From Austropuccinia psidii (lineage: Eukaryota > Basidiomycota > Pucciniomycetes > Pucciniales > Sphaerophragmiaceae): a stretch of DNA of 64,000 nt. Positions 9,641 through 21,016 of the stretch are shown here, piece after piece. How positions within the stretch are numbered: the stretch's first letter is position 1; each line of letters begins with the position of its first letter. The notes beneath the pieces were generated by a model, which saw nothing but the letters and a program-made list of their open reading frames with translations, did no database searches and was not told where the DNA came from. The DNA lies in NCBI GenBank assembly GCA_023105745.1, contig JALGQZ010000011.1, positions 20,300,975-20,364,974 of the forward strand, given 5' to 3'. A program made the position numbers and the translations under genes.

Positions 9641-11788
9641 ATAACCAAGATGGACTGTATGAAAGGTTTCCACAAGAATGGAGTTAAACCAAACTCCATG
9701 AAATCACTCAGAATAATATGCCATATGGGCATATATGAGTATACCAGGATGCCATTTGGAATTCAAAATGAACCAGCCCACTTCCAAAGGATGATGGACA
9801 CAATATTTCAAGAAGAAATATTGGAAGGCTGGATGGTAGTATATATTGATGATATCATCATATACTCAGAAACATGGGAAGACCATGTACAATATATAGA
9901 CAGAGTGCTAAGTAAATGTACACCCATCAATCTGAAAATTTCACTAAAAAAGTGTAATTTTGGCCAGCAAGAGCTACTAACTCTAGGACATAAAGTCTCA
10001 GGTCTTAGTCTGGCAATTGACCAGAATAAAGTAGCAGCAGTACTGCAAAAGCCAGTACCAAAAAGCATCAAAGAGATGCAATCCTTCCTTGGGCTTTCTA
10101 GCTACTATAGAAACCACATCAAAACCTTTGCACACATAACTAGTAGTTTATACAAGTTATGTTCAAAAGATGTAGTTTTTGGAATAACCAAGGAAAGGAG
10201 GGATGCATATGAGAGGATCAAACATGAACTTACAAATGCACCTGTGCTCATCTTGCCTGACTTTGAACTACCATTCAAGTTATACATAGATGCACCATGT
10301 AGCCAAGGCTTAGGAGCAGCCCTTCACCAGAGACAAATTGTGGATGGTGAACCAAGAGAGGGTGTAATATGTTACATCTCTAGGAAACTGAAATATTCAG
10401 AAGCCAGGTATGGAGCCACCCAGACTGAATGTCTATGTCTAGTCTGGGCTCTAGAGAAACTCAATTATTATTTGGAGGGTGCAGTCTTTGAAGTCTACAC
10501 AGACTGCACAGCCTTGAAGTCTTTACTAAACATGACGACTACAAATAGACACATGATGAGATGGCAAATAGCTATGCAGGAGTATAGAGGTGACATGACC
10601 ATCATATACAAAGAAGGTAAAAGTCATACCAATGGAAATGGCCTCAGCAGATGGCCACTGGAAAATGTCAAAAGCAATCCAGCTTATGACCCTGAAGTTA
10701 CAGCCAAGATCCCTATCCATTTCATGGAAATAGATAGAAGGAAGAACTTTAGATTTTCTGAATGGGCACCAGAACATGGTACCCTTGACAGTGAGAACAT
10801 TGCTTCAGAGGGAACAGAAACTCCCATACTGGGGATAAGCTCCTCAGAACTGCAAAATGAATTTTTCAATGCAGTACTGAAGTCTTATGCCAAACACAAA
10901 CAGTGTGGCATATTACTAAAACTCCTTCAACAAAAGCACAGGAGTCCAGAACTGGAATCCAAGCTGGAAGAACCCTGGTTGAGGGCCTATAAGGATAACA
11001 AGTTCTTCCTTATAGATGGCCTGCTCTACCACAGAGAAAAACACACAAGTGCACTCACAGTGGTAGACAGAGACCACATCTCTCTGATCCTACAGGAATG
11101 TCATGACTGCCCCTATATGGGACACATGAGTGAAGACAGGACCAAAGAGAGGGTAGCCAGCACAGCTTGGTGGCCCAAGTGGGAACAAGAGTTGGGAGAA
11201 TACATCAACACTAGTGAAAGATGCCAAAAGGCAAATAGGAAACATGGGAAGAAGTATGGATTACTTAAACATATAGAAGAACCCAAACACCCATGGGAAA
11301 CCATCAACATGGACTGGGTTACAGGACTTGTCCCAGGAGGCAAAGAAAAATATAATGCCTTCTTGATCATAGTTGATAGGTTCATCAAGAGCATGAGGTG
11401 TCTACCATGCCACAAAGAGGACACAGCCATGGATACTGCCCTGTTATTTTGGAATAACATCATATCTACCTGTGGAGTCCCTAAAATCATCATTAGTGAT
11501 AGGGACCCAAAATTCACATCTGAATTTTGGACCAACTTGTATGACATGCTTGGCACCAAGCTTGCTTGTTCCACAGCTTACCATCCACAAACGGATTGCT
11601 TAGCTGAGAGGATGATCCAGACTATGGAAGACATCCTTAGAAGGTTCTGTGCCTATGGCATGGAATACAAGGACCATGAAGGATACACCCATGACTGGGT
11701 TACCCTTCTACCAGCTGTCCAACTGGCTTATAATACAAGTCAGCACTCTACCACAGGAAAAAAACCTGCAGTGGTAGAGAAAGGGTGA
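9641..11788 (+). pseudogene. Fam4 reverse transcriptase, RNase H and integrase core
   Basis: Same frame as 7708-9640. RT continues ([10 protein letters not shown]), with the catalytic YIDD at 9842-9853 and downstream [10 protein letters not shown]. RNase H follows ([17 protein letters not shown]; then [15 protein letters not shown]). The integrase starts with an HHCC zinc finger whose first H is at 11102-11104. One zinc cysteine is changed: SER at 11213-11215, where the minus-strand copy reads NTCERC. The catalytic triad is D at 11312-11314 (MDWVTG), D at 11498-11500 (SDRDPKF) and E at 11606-11608 (LAERMIQ), the last two separated by 35 residues. The frame ends at TGA 11786-11788 inside a conserved EKGW-type motif, a nonsense at the tryptophan codon. 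Not functional as it stands. Confidence 0.9.
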
Positions 11789-12427
11789 AATCCCCTGTTG
11801 CCTGTGGATCACTTAAATGAAAATCTTCTGACCATCCACCCCACAGCCAAAGACTTCCATGATATGTGGAAGAGGGCTTGTGACACAGCTGCCAAAGTCA
11901 TAGCTGAGGCAAAAGAATATAATAAACAGAGGTGGGACAAGACACACATGGAACCTTATTTTAAGGAAGGGGACCAGGTGCTAGTGTCTACACTGAACTT
12001 TAATAATCTTAAAGCACCCAAGAAGATGAGGAACTCATTTGTAGGGCCTGTCACTATCATTAGGTTGATAGGAAAGAATGCAGTGGAAGTCAAACTTACA
12101 GAGGAATTTTCCAGGAAACACGCAGTCTTCCCAGTAAGTTTGGTCAAACCATACTTCCTAAAAGAGGAGGATAAATTCCTCTCCAGGAAGAGGAACCCCA
12201 CACCACCTGATATAGTGGAAGTGGAAGACTCCCCAGGACCTGTGATTAAGATCATCAGGGCCAGGAAGATCAGACTTAATGGAAAGGATCAAAGACAATA
12301 CTTAGTCAGATTCAAGCACCAAACAGCTGATAAAGACAAATGCTTGGCAGAAGATGCCATACCAGATGGGAACCTTCATCTAAGGAGATTCAAGGCCTCT
12401 AGGAGTACTGAAAAGTCTCATCAATGA
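11789..12427 (+). pseudogene. Fam4 integrase C-terminus with chromodomain-like tail
   Basis: It continues the pol frame after the TGA at 11786-11788. It holds the SH3-like region of Gypsy integrases ([42 protein letters not shown]), followed by a chromodomain-like segment (KIIRARKIRLNGKDQRQYLV; RFKHQTADKDKCLAEDAIP), which is why I class the group as chromoviruses. The frame ends at 12425-12427, 12 bp before the polypurine tract. Chromodomains usually target integration to heterochromatin; here that is inference. Confidence 0.85.
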
Positions 12428-12439
12428 TGAACCTTTTTT

Positions 12440-12451
12440 AGAGGGAGGTTA
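12440..12451 (+). other. Polypurine tract of the Fam4 element
   Basis: AGAGGGAGGTTA follows a short T run and abuts the 3' LTR start TGTCAGCC. The opposite-strand Fam4 copy has an equivalent tract at 45297-45308. Confidence 0.75.
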
Positions 12452-13891
12452 TGTCAGCCTGTGACTCAAAACCAGAGCACAAGCATGACTGCCAAAATAC
12501 CATAAACCAATGGTATAGCCAAGATACCACCAAAACATGGAGCTGAGCCAAACCAGCTCAAAAGGTATCAAAAGAAAGAGGAAAATCACCTCTTTCTGAA
12601 AATATAAGTCCCATCAACATAGGACAATGAATAAAAAAGTTATTCCTGCTCAAAGTTATTGCTGAGCATAAACCTTAATTTTCACCTCTCATCTAAAATC
12701 TCGAAGGAGAGGCTTAACCTCATCAAATGGGTACTCAAAATGAAGCTCCAAGCCAGGGATATCCAATGGTACCAGCCAAAATGAGCTACAACCCATATTA
12801 CTGGAGTTATGGTCAATTTCAGGCCAAATAAAGGTGAACAAAACATTCACCTCCCATCTAACTTCTACAGTTTTAGTGTGAGATACTTGAAATGGGGTCT
12901 TTTTGGAAATAGCACAATAAGGGCTATCTGATGGTGTCATCCACTTCCCCATATCTCAACTACAGAAGAAGTTATGGGGAAAACAAGCTCAATACAGCTT
13001 TTTGCCTAAAACACGCATATGTACAAAAATCTTGTATATGGCATAACTTTGCCATATTTAATGATGACCATATCAAATAAGGTACCATTGTGTAGAAAAC
13101 ATAAAGGGATACACACTGGTTTAGTTTTGAGGTTGATATCTCAAGAACTGACAAAGGTATAGCTGTTTTAAGGTCAAAATCCCACATTCTGACCAATACA
13201 GCTTTACCATGGGATAATATCCCATAACCATGAATATGAGGTGTCAAATAGGCAAAGAACCTTGTTTTTACTTCAATTCCTCATATGTCAGTCCATACTG
13301 GGGTCCCATACAGCTTCTTTACAGCATTCTACGCCTCATACATGTCAGAATCAGGCTGTGAGGTCCCCAGATGAAGATTTTCACCCTGTATTGGTGAAAA
13401 CTGCCCAGATGTGGTTTCAAAACCACATCTGAGCCCAATAAAGGCTATACAGGCTGTTTGCAAACTACAAGCCAGTACTAGAGAGTGAAAAAATCTTCAC
13501 TTCCTCTATGTGGAAAGGTCTAGCACCCTTTCCACCCCATTTCAGGATAAAAAGGAGGCTTTTCACAGCCAGAATTGTCTCCTCATCCTGCTCTTGAATA
13601 ACCTACGTAGTAAACTGTCAAAAACAGTTTTACTCTTGGTTCATAATCAGGTATAATTATAAATCTTAATTATTTTAGTCTTTTATTATTGTAACCCAAC
13701 AGATAAAGCTGCACCCAGGGCTTTCAACAGCGCTCACAACCACTATATTACATATAGTAAAGCCCTTTTAATCTTAAATTAAATCATCTTCAACCGTTAC
13801 AAATCTTTTTTAAACCATTTTTACTGTGTCACAAACATAGTTAAAGCTGTACTTAGCCTATTTACACCTTTATCATAGTTTCATCCTGACA
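12452..13891 (+). repeat. Fam4 3' LTR
   Basis: It runs from TGTCAGCCTGTGACTC to CATCCTGACA, 1440 bp. The same sequence appears inverted at 43924-45296 and 59851-61286, and its first 130 bp at 63871-64000. The right flank (13892-13896, ACCTG) is Fam5 LTR sequence, so this element inserted into a Fam5 LTR. Confidence 0.85.
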
Positions 13892-15130
13892 ACCTGACAG
13901 AAAGAAAAATGGAATTAGTAAGGGATATGACCACCAATATTCACTGGCAGGAGAGAAAAGAGGTGAAAATGACTTACTTAATAATAGAAGTATTAAATAT
14001 TAATTTGAAAGAAAATAAAATATAAAATAAATCCTAGTAGATTGATAAACTGGGGGAAAACACCCCATGGTTGAAAGAGAGGCTGGTATATATGAGAAGT
14101 AGAGAGCTTGACTCCTTCAGGCTTATAACTGGTCTGTATTGAATCCTTGAAGCTGTATTGATTTCTTGAGGAAATATACACCTGGCCGCATTGGGGAAGG
14201 AACTTAGTTGAATGATCATCCCAGGGTCTATGGTTGAAATACAGGCCTCTACACAAAAATATTGTATTGAAATGAATGGGGTTCCCAAGGTATATCAATG
14301 GAGCATTGAAACTTGACAACTGATTTCAAACTTCCTTTTGAATATCCCTTGAAACTGAAGCTGCAAGTATTCCCTTGTGGGAATACTGCATACTTGAAAA
14401 GAACCACTACCTGATGATTGAGGTGATTGGTATTAAAGAAAACATTGAGCTTGAGCCTTCATTGATCCATATAAAAATATTATTCCATAAGAGCTGAAAC
14501 TGGTTTTTGAGTTTGAAGTATGGCCCCTTGATTTGGTCACATTGGATTCCTGCTGAAAAAAGATGCATAAAAGTGTATAACACCATTTATGGAACTCCTG
14601 GTTCTCAAAAGGAAAAGGTGGCCAGAAGTCTTCTGCAGGATGGCCTTTAGAAACATTGAAAAAATGTGGGTTTCATGGATTCAGAGGCTTGCTGGGTGTT
14701 TTGGCCACAACAAACCTGTAAAGTCTTAAAATTGTATTTTCACAAAAATGTGGAAAATTCACAAATATTGCAATTAAGCCCAAAATGGCCTAATTTGGAA
14801 AGTTGGGAAAATTTACCATATTTCATGGGAGAGTGCACCAAAAGGTGAAAAATGTGCAAAAATGTGCAAATTGCACAACACTGTATTCATAGCTGAAAAT
14901 CATAATAGAGACTTTTGCGTTGTATTTCCCCTATTGACTGGGAAATATGCAGAAGGTGGCCAAGAATGGCCTGATGATGGTGAATAGCCAGGTTGGCCCC
15001 AGATGACTAAATCACCATAAAAGTCCAATTCAGCCAGAAAATGATGGATATGGATGAATTTTCATTACTGGAATATGGCATTGATATTCCATAAAATGGT
15101 CCAAGAGGGTGATTGTCCATGGTTGTGACA
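13892..15130 (-). repeat. Fam5 LTR fragment
   Basis: It is collinear with 41372-42638. Shared landmarks are ATGGAATTAGTAA..GATATG near the left end, the passage ending in CTGGTCTGTATT, and TCCAAGAGGGTGA followed by CCATGG and TTGTGACA at the right end. The missing first 200 bp of the LTR would lie on the other side of the Fam4 insertion. No coding content. Confidence 0.7.
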
Positions 15131-15154
15131 GTACCCCCCACTTTGAATGGTGAG
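15131..15154. other. 24-bp spacer between two head-to-head Fam5 LTR ends
   Basis: The flanks read CCATGGTTGTGACA on the left and TGTCACAACCATGG on the right, a 14-bp perfect inverted repeat around a 24-bp spacer. Confidence 0.7.
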
Positions 15155-16469
15155 TGTCACAACCATGGGAAGGATTCTCCCAATTGATGGTACAAAGAAA
15201 TTCTTGCCTGAACCATTGTATGGCCAATGTACACCTGGTGGTGTGAAGTGTTTTTGGGCCACAACCACCTTTTCTGGCTCTTTCTGGACCCAAACTTCAT
15301 TTATGGTCACAGGCCATATCCTGCATCAAATGGCCTCTGGTGCCATTTCCATAATCAATTTTCCCCAGGCTATCTCACTGAAATTGGGCCCAGGGAGTCT
15401 TCTCAGCATTAATGGGGCTTATTTCCCTTCCAACAGACTGTATCCTTTCCAGAAAACCCCTTTTGATCAGGGGTTTTTGGGCCTAAATAGATTTTTTGGG
15501 GAATTTAGGCCCTCTATGGCCCCTTTTGAGCCAAATCCAATGAGGCCAAAGGGGCTAAGGGGACAGATATTTGGCCACCAATTCCAGGTGGGTCCACCTG
15601 GTCCCATGTTTCTCCACCAATCACAAAGCCAGCCAAAACCTTGAGGGTGGCCACTTTTGCCATGGACCCTCAAAACTCAAGCCATGGCCTCTGGAAGACA
15701 CCAGAGGCCACCAGACACCTGCAGAAGGTTTTTCCCCGGAGACAAGGGGAACCCTTCCTCAGCCACAGACTCAGAGCTGTAGGGACCATGAATGGGGCAT
15801 ATATAGTATTATATACCATTATGCACCATTGTTCCTGAGAAATTCAATGGTTAATTTTCCAATGCTCCATTTCTTCATTTTAAGTAAAGTAACCAGTACA
15901 TCAATCCATTTTGAACAAAGGTTCCATTCACTAAATTTTGTAATCCATGGGGTAATCAGAAGACCATTTCAGGACATCAATTACCTGGTCCTTCAGGTAT
16001 TGGTCATCTGAATTCAATAGTATTTTCCAAGGGAATTATGGCCAAGGATTCTTAAACAGAAATTTAAAGAGCTTGTTAATTCTAGAATAAGCTTTCAAGT
16101 CATAAAAAGTTCAAGAACTCAGACAAACACAGTTGATCCATACAGGCCATATTCAAGCAACCTGTATGGAATTGAGCCTTTTGGGTCAATTCATTTTCCA
16201 CTGTGGGAATTCAAGACACAAAGTTCAGCTTGAAAGATGGCCAGATCTGTATTTTCCTAAAACAGTCAATGCAGTGGGGTGCTCAACCCTCCAGGATCAG
16301 CCTTTCAGCTTTTCATATATACTGGCCACCTTTTAAACCCTGGTGACTTTTTCCCAAGTGAATTAAGCTATTTGTTTGATTATTATTTTATTCTCATTTT
16401 TGAAATTAAATACTGAGATTTATAAGTGATTAATCTGCATATTTAATTTTCCTTCCAGTGGATCTAGGT
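15155..16469 (+). repeat. Fam5-like LTR, left part (continues at 33897)
   Basis: It starts TGTCACAACCATGG and reads in the opposite direction to 13892-15130. Beyond the first 14 bp it differs from that copy, so it is a different subfamily. The right part (CATATATACTGGCC..) resembles 62780-62900. It is interrupted at 16470 by the Fam1 element with target duplication TAGGT, and resumes at 33892. Open frames here are short and not conserved. Confidence 0.6.
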
Positions 16470-19400
16470 TGTAAGGTTTGTCTATGAAACTCTTGATAAT
16501 TGTAAGGTGTGGATATGAAACTTTGATTAAAAATCAAGTACTTTTCCTGTCCTCAAAATTTGTATAAGGTAAAATTCAGTTAAAAATAGTATGAAATATT
16601 ATTTTTAAGAGAAAACACGCCAATTTTATTGTTTATAACTTTATTAGTATAAAACAATAATATTATAAAAATTTATTGTTTTACCAACAATAAAAATTTA
16701 TCCAAAAATACTCTACAAGAGATATTTTAAGGCTACAAAAGAAATTTCTTCAAGAGCAATTTCAATTGGAATTAATTGAGCAAAGAACTGCAAGCAATTA
16801 ATTAAAGAACAGAGTCTTTAAAAAGAATATTAAAGAGAAAACACGCCCAAAAGTGACCAGAATGAATTTGGAAACAAAGTGACAAAGTTTACAGTGATGA
16901 AAGATGCTTTAATTCACTTTTGGCGTGGTTCAGGGGTAAAAATGATTATAAGAGTTACAAACAATGATTATAATTATTTTTTCACGTGTTTAAAAGGATT
17001 AAAATGATTTAAAAGTGGTGGTTGGAATCTTTGATTGATTGGTTTAACAGTTTTAAACTAATTAATAAAAGGAAAAGATTCTAACATGAAGAGAAAAGTG
17101 GGGCAAAGAAGACATTCTTTTATAGCCATCAATTCTCTTACTCCAAAAGTAAAATTTACTCTTTTCAGTCGTGAAAAACAGTCTGACAACAGAAAAGCCA
17201 ATTATGGCATCATTGAACCCTGGTTTAGACCAAAAAGGGCTGGTTTAAGCCATTTTTAGCCATTTTTAGCCATTTTAGACCCTTAAATCAGCCATTACTA
17301 TAGCAATACCAGGCCTAGAGCCTTCAAAACACGTCAGAATGTGTGTCAGAGGCGTAGAAACCAGTTAAAACTGTTTTTATTATGATTGTTTTATCTTAAG
17401 GGTAATTTTACCCTCTTGGCAACAGCTAAAACTACCCCAGTTGGTATCAAAACCTCATCATCAATTGAGTCCACAGACCCTGTAACTCAATTCCAGGCCA
17501 AAAGTGATGAACTTTTGCGTGAATTTTGACATCCCACGCCTGTCAGCAAGGATTTTGGGGGTCTAGCTCCCCCTTACAGCTGGAGTTCCTTTTCCCCCCC
17601 AAATTTAATCTTTCCAATTTATTTTTCCTTTAATTCCTCATCATGTATTATACTTATAATTTACATATGTAATTCAGTTCAATTGTACAGTACAATACAG
17701 TAATAATTGACACCTCATATGTAAATCAAAGTTCACTTATGTAATACACGCGCACATTTTGACATTTCAATTGAATTCAATTGAAAATACTTCAATTCGT
17801 CATAACTTCTAAACTAAACACAACACCTCAATTTTAACACAAAAATTGATGGTTAACACCACATGTGGTGTGAATTAAATTAAGGTTTTGAGGATTTTCA
17901 ACTTTTGTATTGAAAATACTAAAAACTTAATTTAAACTTATTTAGAGTTGAGTTACAAGAATTTCACTCAGAGGTGACCCCACCTGATTTTTTATGAGGA
18001 ATCCAATGGTGAAATAAATTTTATATGTTTATTTATTGGATAAAAAGTTATAATAAATTTTATTTAACTTTTTTCCAAATTTATTTATTTTCTCACAATT
18101 TTGTTAAAGTTTCATTTTTACTTAATTTTTTCAAGTATAAATGTAATTTTATATTTACAAAATTTAATGTATTTTTTATTTTTAAATTATAATTAATTTT
18201 TTATTTTTAATATAATTTTATATTTATATTTTGATTTTTATTTTAATAATATAAATAAATTTATTTTATTTATATTAATATGTTATTTTTTATATTTGTG
18301 GTCTTTTGGGTATATGAAATTACCTCTAAGGCTCACAATAATAGTAACAATATCAAGAGTACTATGACTGTCCTCAGTAGAAAAATATAATATAATAAAA
18401 TATTACAACCACAAATTTAAATATAATTATTAAAAATAATTATATATAAAAAAATAATTTAATTATTATTATAATAATATAATAATAAAAAATAATAATA
18501 ATTATAATAAATTATAATTATTCTATTATTGTTATAGTCACTGACAGTTATAACAATAAGAAGTGTAAAGCTCTTAATAAGACAATTACACGTGGAAAAT
18601 ATAAATATTTAACCACTTATAAATAACATAAATATTATTTATCAAAGAATTAAAACACACACTGTGCAGAAATAATTCTTATAGAGAAAATTCTATATAT
18701 AAAAAACTAATACTAGACAAAAAAATATAGAATTTTTAGAGAAAACTTACTTATAAGATTTATTTAATATAATAAGTCAAACAACAACAGTTATAATATT
18801 AAATAATAATTATAAGTTAAAAACACGTCAAAAATCAATAAATTTAAAGATAAAACAACTTTTTATAATATAAATTATGATTAAAGAGTTTTTTAGAAGA
18901 ATTTGTGGATTTTAAAAGATATTTAAGAAGATAATTTTATATAATAAAATATATTATTGGTGATTACAACAATAATCTGAATTCTATGACTTCAATTCTT
19001 TAATTTTAATAAATAAAGAATAAAAATAACTTAAGAATTACTTTTCATAATAAGATTTTATATTTAATAAAGCTTTACCTGTTTAAATGTCTAATATGAT
19101 TGGATTGATGATGAATGATGGACAAAAACAGTGATGAAAAGACTCTTTTTATGTCTTCAGAGCAGCTCTCATGATTCATAATGGATGTAGAGGGCGTGCT
19201 CAGGTCAAAACTGAAAACCATGCTTAAAAATAAAGTTCTTAACTTAAGGCAACTCATTTTTACTTCCAATTGAAAGTTACCAGTGTTATTCTTAACTCCA
19301 TGTAACTTTAATCCTCATTTAAACTAATTATTTTAAGTTTTTAATATAAATAAGCTTATTTATATTAAAGTTCATCACATGAACAACTTAAAAATAGAGT

Positions 19401-20499
19401 TTCAAGTAGAAATCTCTTAAACTCAGTTTTTAATTAATTTTTAAAGAAATCATAAATTTCTTTGAGTTTAATTAAAAGAGTAAATTTCCAGGATAATTAC
19501 CCAGGAAATTTATTTATAAAAGATACTTAAAATTTAATTTATATATTGATAATATTAAGTTCTAAGTTGTGTGAAATTTTCAAGCAAATCCATTAAGAAT
19601 TGGATTTTTAATGAATTTTTGAAGTTATTGCTATTTTTCCACGTAAAATAGCAAAACACACTAAACCTTAAGTTTTGATAAGGTTTTAATGCTTGAAACT
19701 TTAAAGTTTTAAGCTTATTTAAGTTTTTTAAGCTTAATTAAGCTCTGACAGTTCTTAAAACCTTGATTTCAAGCCTGCATATTGGGATTTACCCTTTGGA
19801 AGCTTGAAATTCCTGTCCAAATTGGGATAAAACCAGTTTAAACCTTAAGGTTGGATCAAAGTCTAATCTTAAAGTTTAAATAAGGTTGAAAATCCTCCAA
19901 TACAGGTGGACAACCTTAATTGAATCCTTGCAGATCCAAAAAGTTGGGTACCCCAGCTCTATTTGGTCTTTTTCCTTTGTCCCACCTTTCTGCGTGGATT
20001 TTGCCCTTTTTATTTATTTAAAGCCATACTATGGCCTTAAACCCTTTTAAATTGAGCTCACGCAGGATTTACATTCTGTATGGCAAATCCTTAGCCAATT
20101 CAGTAAATATACACCACACCTCAATTTTAACTAAAATTTTGGTAAGTTTGCATAAACCTTATGCAACTTTAAATTTAAGCTTAATTAAGCTTAAATTTAA
20201 CAATATTAAAAAAATGTTAAAAAGTTACATTGGTACTGTGAGATTCTTAAATCTTCCAATAACATAAAAAATAAGTGGTTTTGGGTATAACACCCTATGA
20301 GTGTACCCTAGGTTATTTTTGGTGTAGAATCCAAAAATGACATAATATTTATAACTTTGTTTATCCAAAAAAAGTTATACTTATTTTTCATTATTTTTTA
20401 TTTTAAATTCAACTAAAAAGTCTGTTTAAGACAAAATTAACTGTTTATAAAATCATTTGTGGCCTTATGGGTATGTCATACATACCTCACAGGCTCACA
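16470..20499 (-). repeat. Fam1 3' LTR (interrupted by a Fam2 solo LTR)
   Basis: It starts TGTAAGGTTTGTC at 16470, is interrupted after 31 bp by 16501-18337, resumes at 18338 and ends GGCTCACA at 20499. Without the insert and its duplication it is about 2188 bp, matching the solo LTR at 5529-7707. It is closely similar to the right LTR at 27110, with small indels. Confidence 0.9.
16501..18337 (-). repeat. Fam2 solo LTR nested in the Fam1 LTR
   Basis: It runs from TGTAAGGTGTGG to GGCTCACA, 1837 bp, the length of the Fam2 LTR at 47455-49292. The flanks are ATAAT at 16496-16500 and ATAAT at 18338-18342. The insertion point lies in the loop of the Fam1 U5 stem-loop. Confidence 0.92.
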
Positions 20500-20514
20500 T
20501 TCCCTACCACCAAG
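20500..20514 (-). other. Polypurine tract of the Fam1 element
   Basis: On the minus strand the sequence CTTGGTGGTAGGGAA abuts the 3' LTR start TGTGAGCC. The Fam2 element has an equivalent purine-rich tract at 49293-49306. Confidence 0.65.
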
Positions 20515-20637
20515 AAAAAAATTGTACCACAATTTTTCTTTTGTAGTGTACCCCCAAGTTATTTGGGGGGGGTATAATCCACTGTCCAACCTCTCTACTT
20601 ATACTTCCAAGTATGTAAAGCACACAATTCAAACTTT

Positions 20638-21016
20638 TTATTGAGCAATTGGTCTTCTCTCATGTCTGAATCTTCTGAGAAACTTTTGGGAATCAGGTAT
20701 TTTGTTTTCTACAATCCACTCATCTTCATGTTGTGGATTTTTATACCTGACCAAGTATTCTCTTTCATTTTTTCCCCTAAGTCTTCTTTCTTTCAAGACT
20801 TTCAGTACCTTTTTCTCCTCACTTAGGTCCAGTGGGGGTACTTCTAAGGGTGTTTCATTTCTTAAAGGAAATGATTCCTTTTCACTTGAAGTGTAATGCT
20901 TTACTAGACTGACAGGGAATGTTGGATGTTTATTTTCCAGTTCTCCTGACAGTTCTACTTGCACTGCATTTGTCCCATGAAGGGCTTTAATAATAAATGG
21001 TCCTGCAAAGGAATCT
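20638..21016 (-). pseudogene. Fam1 integrase C-terminus with chromodomain-like tail (shifted frame)
   Basis: The frame carries [20 protein letters not shown] and then a chromodomain-like segment (KVLKERRLRGKNEREYLVRY; NPQHEDEWIVENKIPDSQKF), ending at 20638-20640. It is in a different frame from the main pol (20955-23489). Comparison with the Fam2 copy at 49600-49720 places a 1-bp deletion near 21015. It lies about 120 bp upstream of the 3' LTR in element sense, beyond the stop. Confidence 0.85.

Larger units (their letters stand above)
3629..13891 (+). mobile_element. Fam4 Ty3/Gypsy element, decayed, missing its 5' LTR
   Basis: Order on the plus strand: leader, gag (4040-5528), Fam1 solo LTR insertion (5529-7707), rest of gag, protease and RT (7708-9640), RT to integrase (9650-11788), integrase tail (11798-12427), polypurine tract (12440-12451), 3' LTR (12452-13891). 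Everything from 7708 to 12427 is in one frame apart from two nonsense codons. The 5' LTR is not in the window. The right flank is a Fam5 LTR. Confidence 0.85.

Noticed and set aside
20031..20267. The 78-codon open frame repeated at 20031 and 33421 as a conserved gene
   Set aside because: It is the same piece of the two LTRs of one element, so conservation reflects recent LTR identity, and the start is not an ATG.
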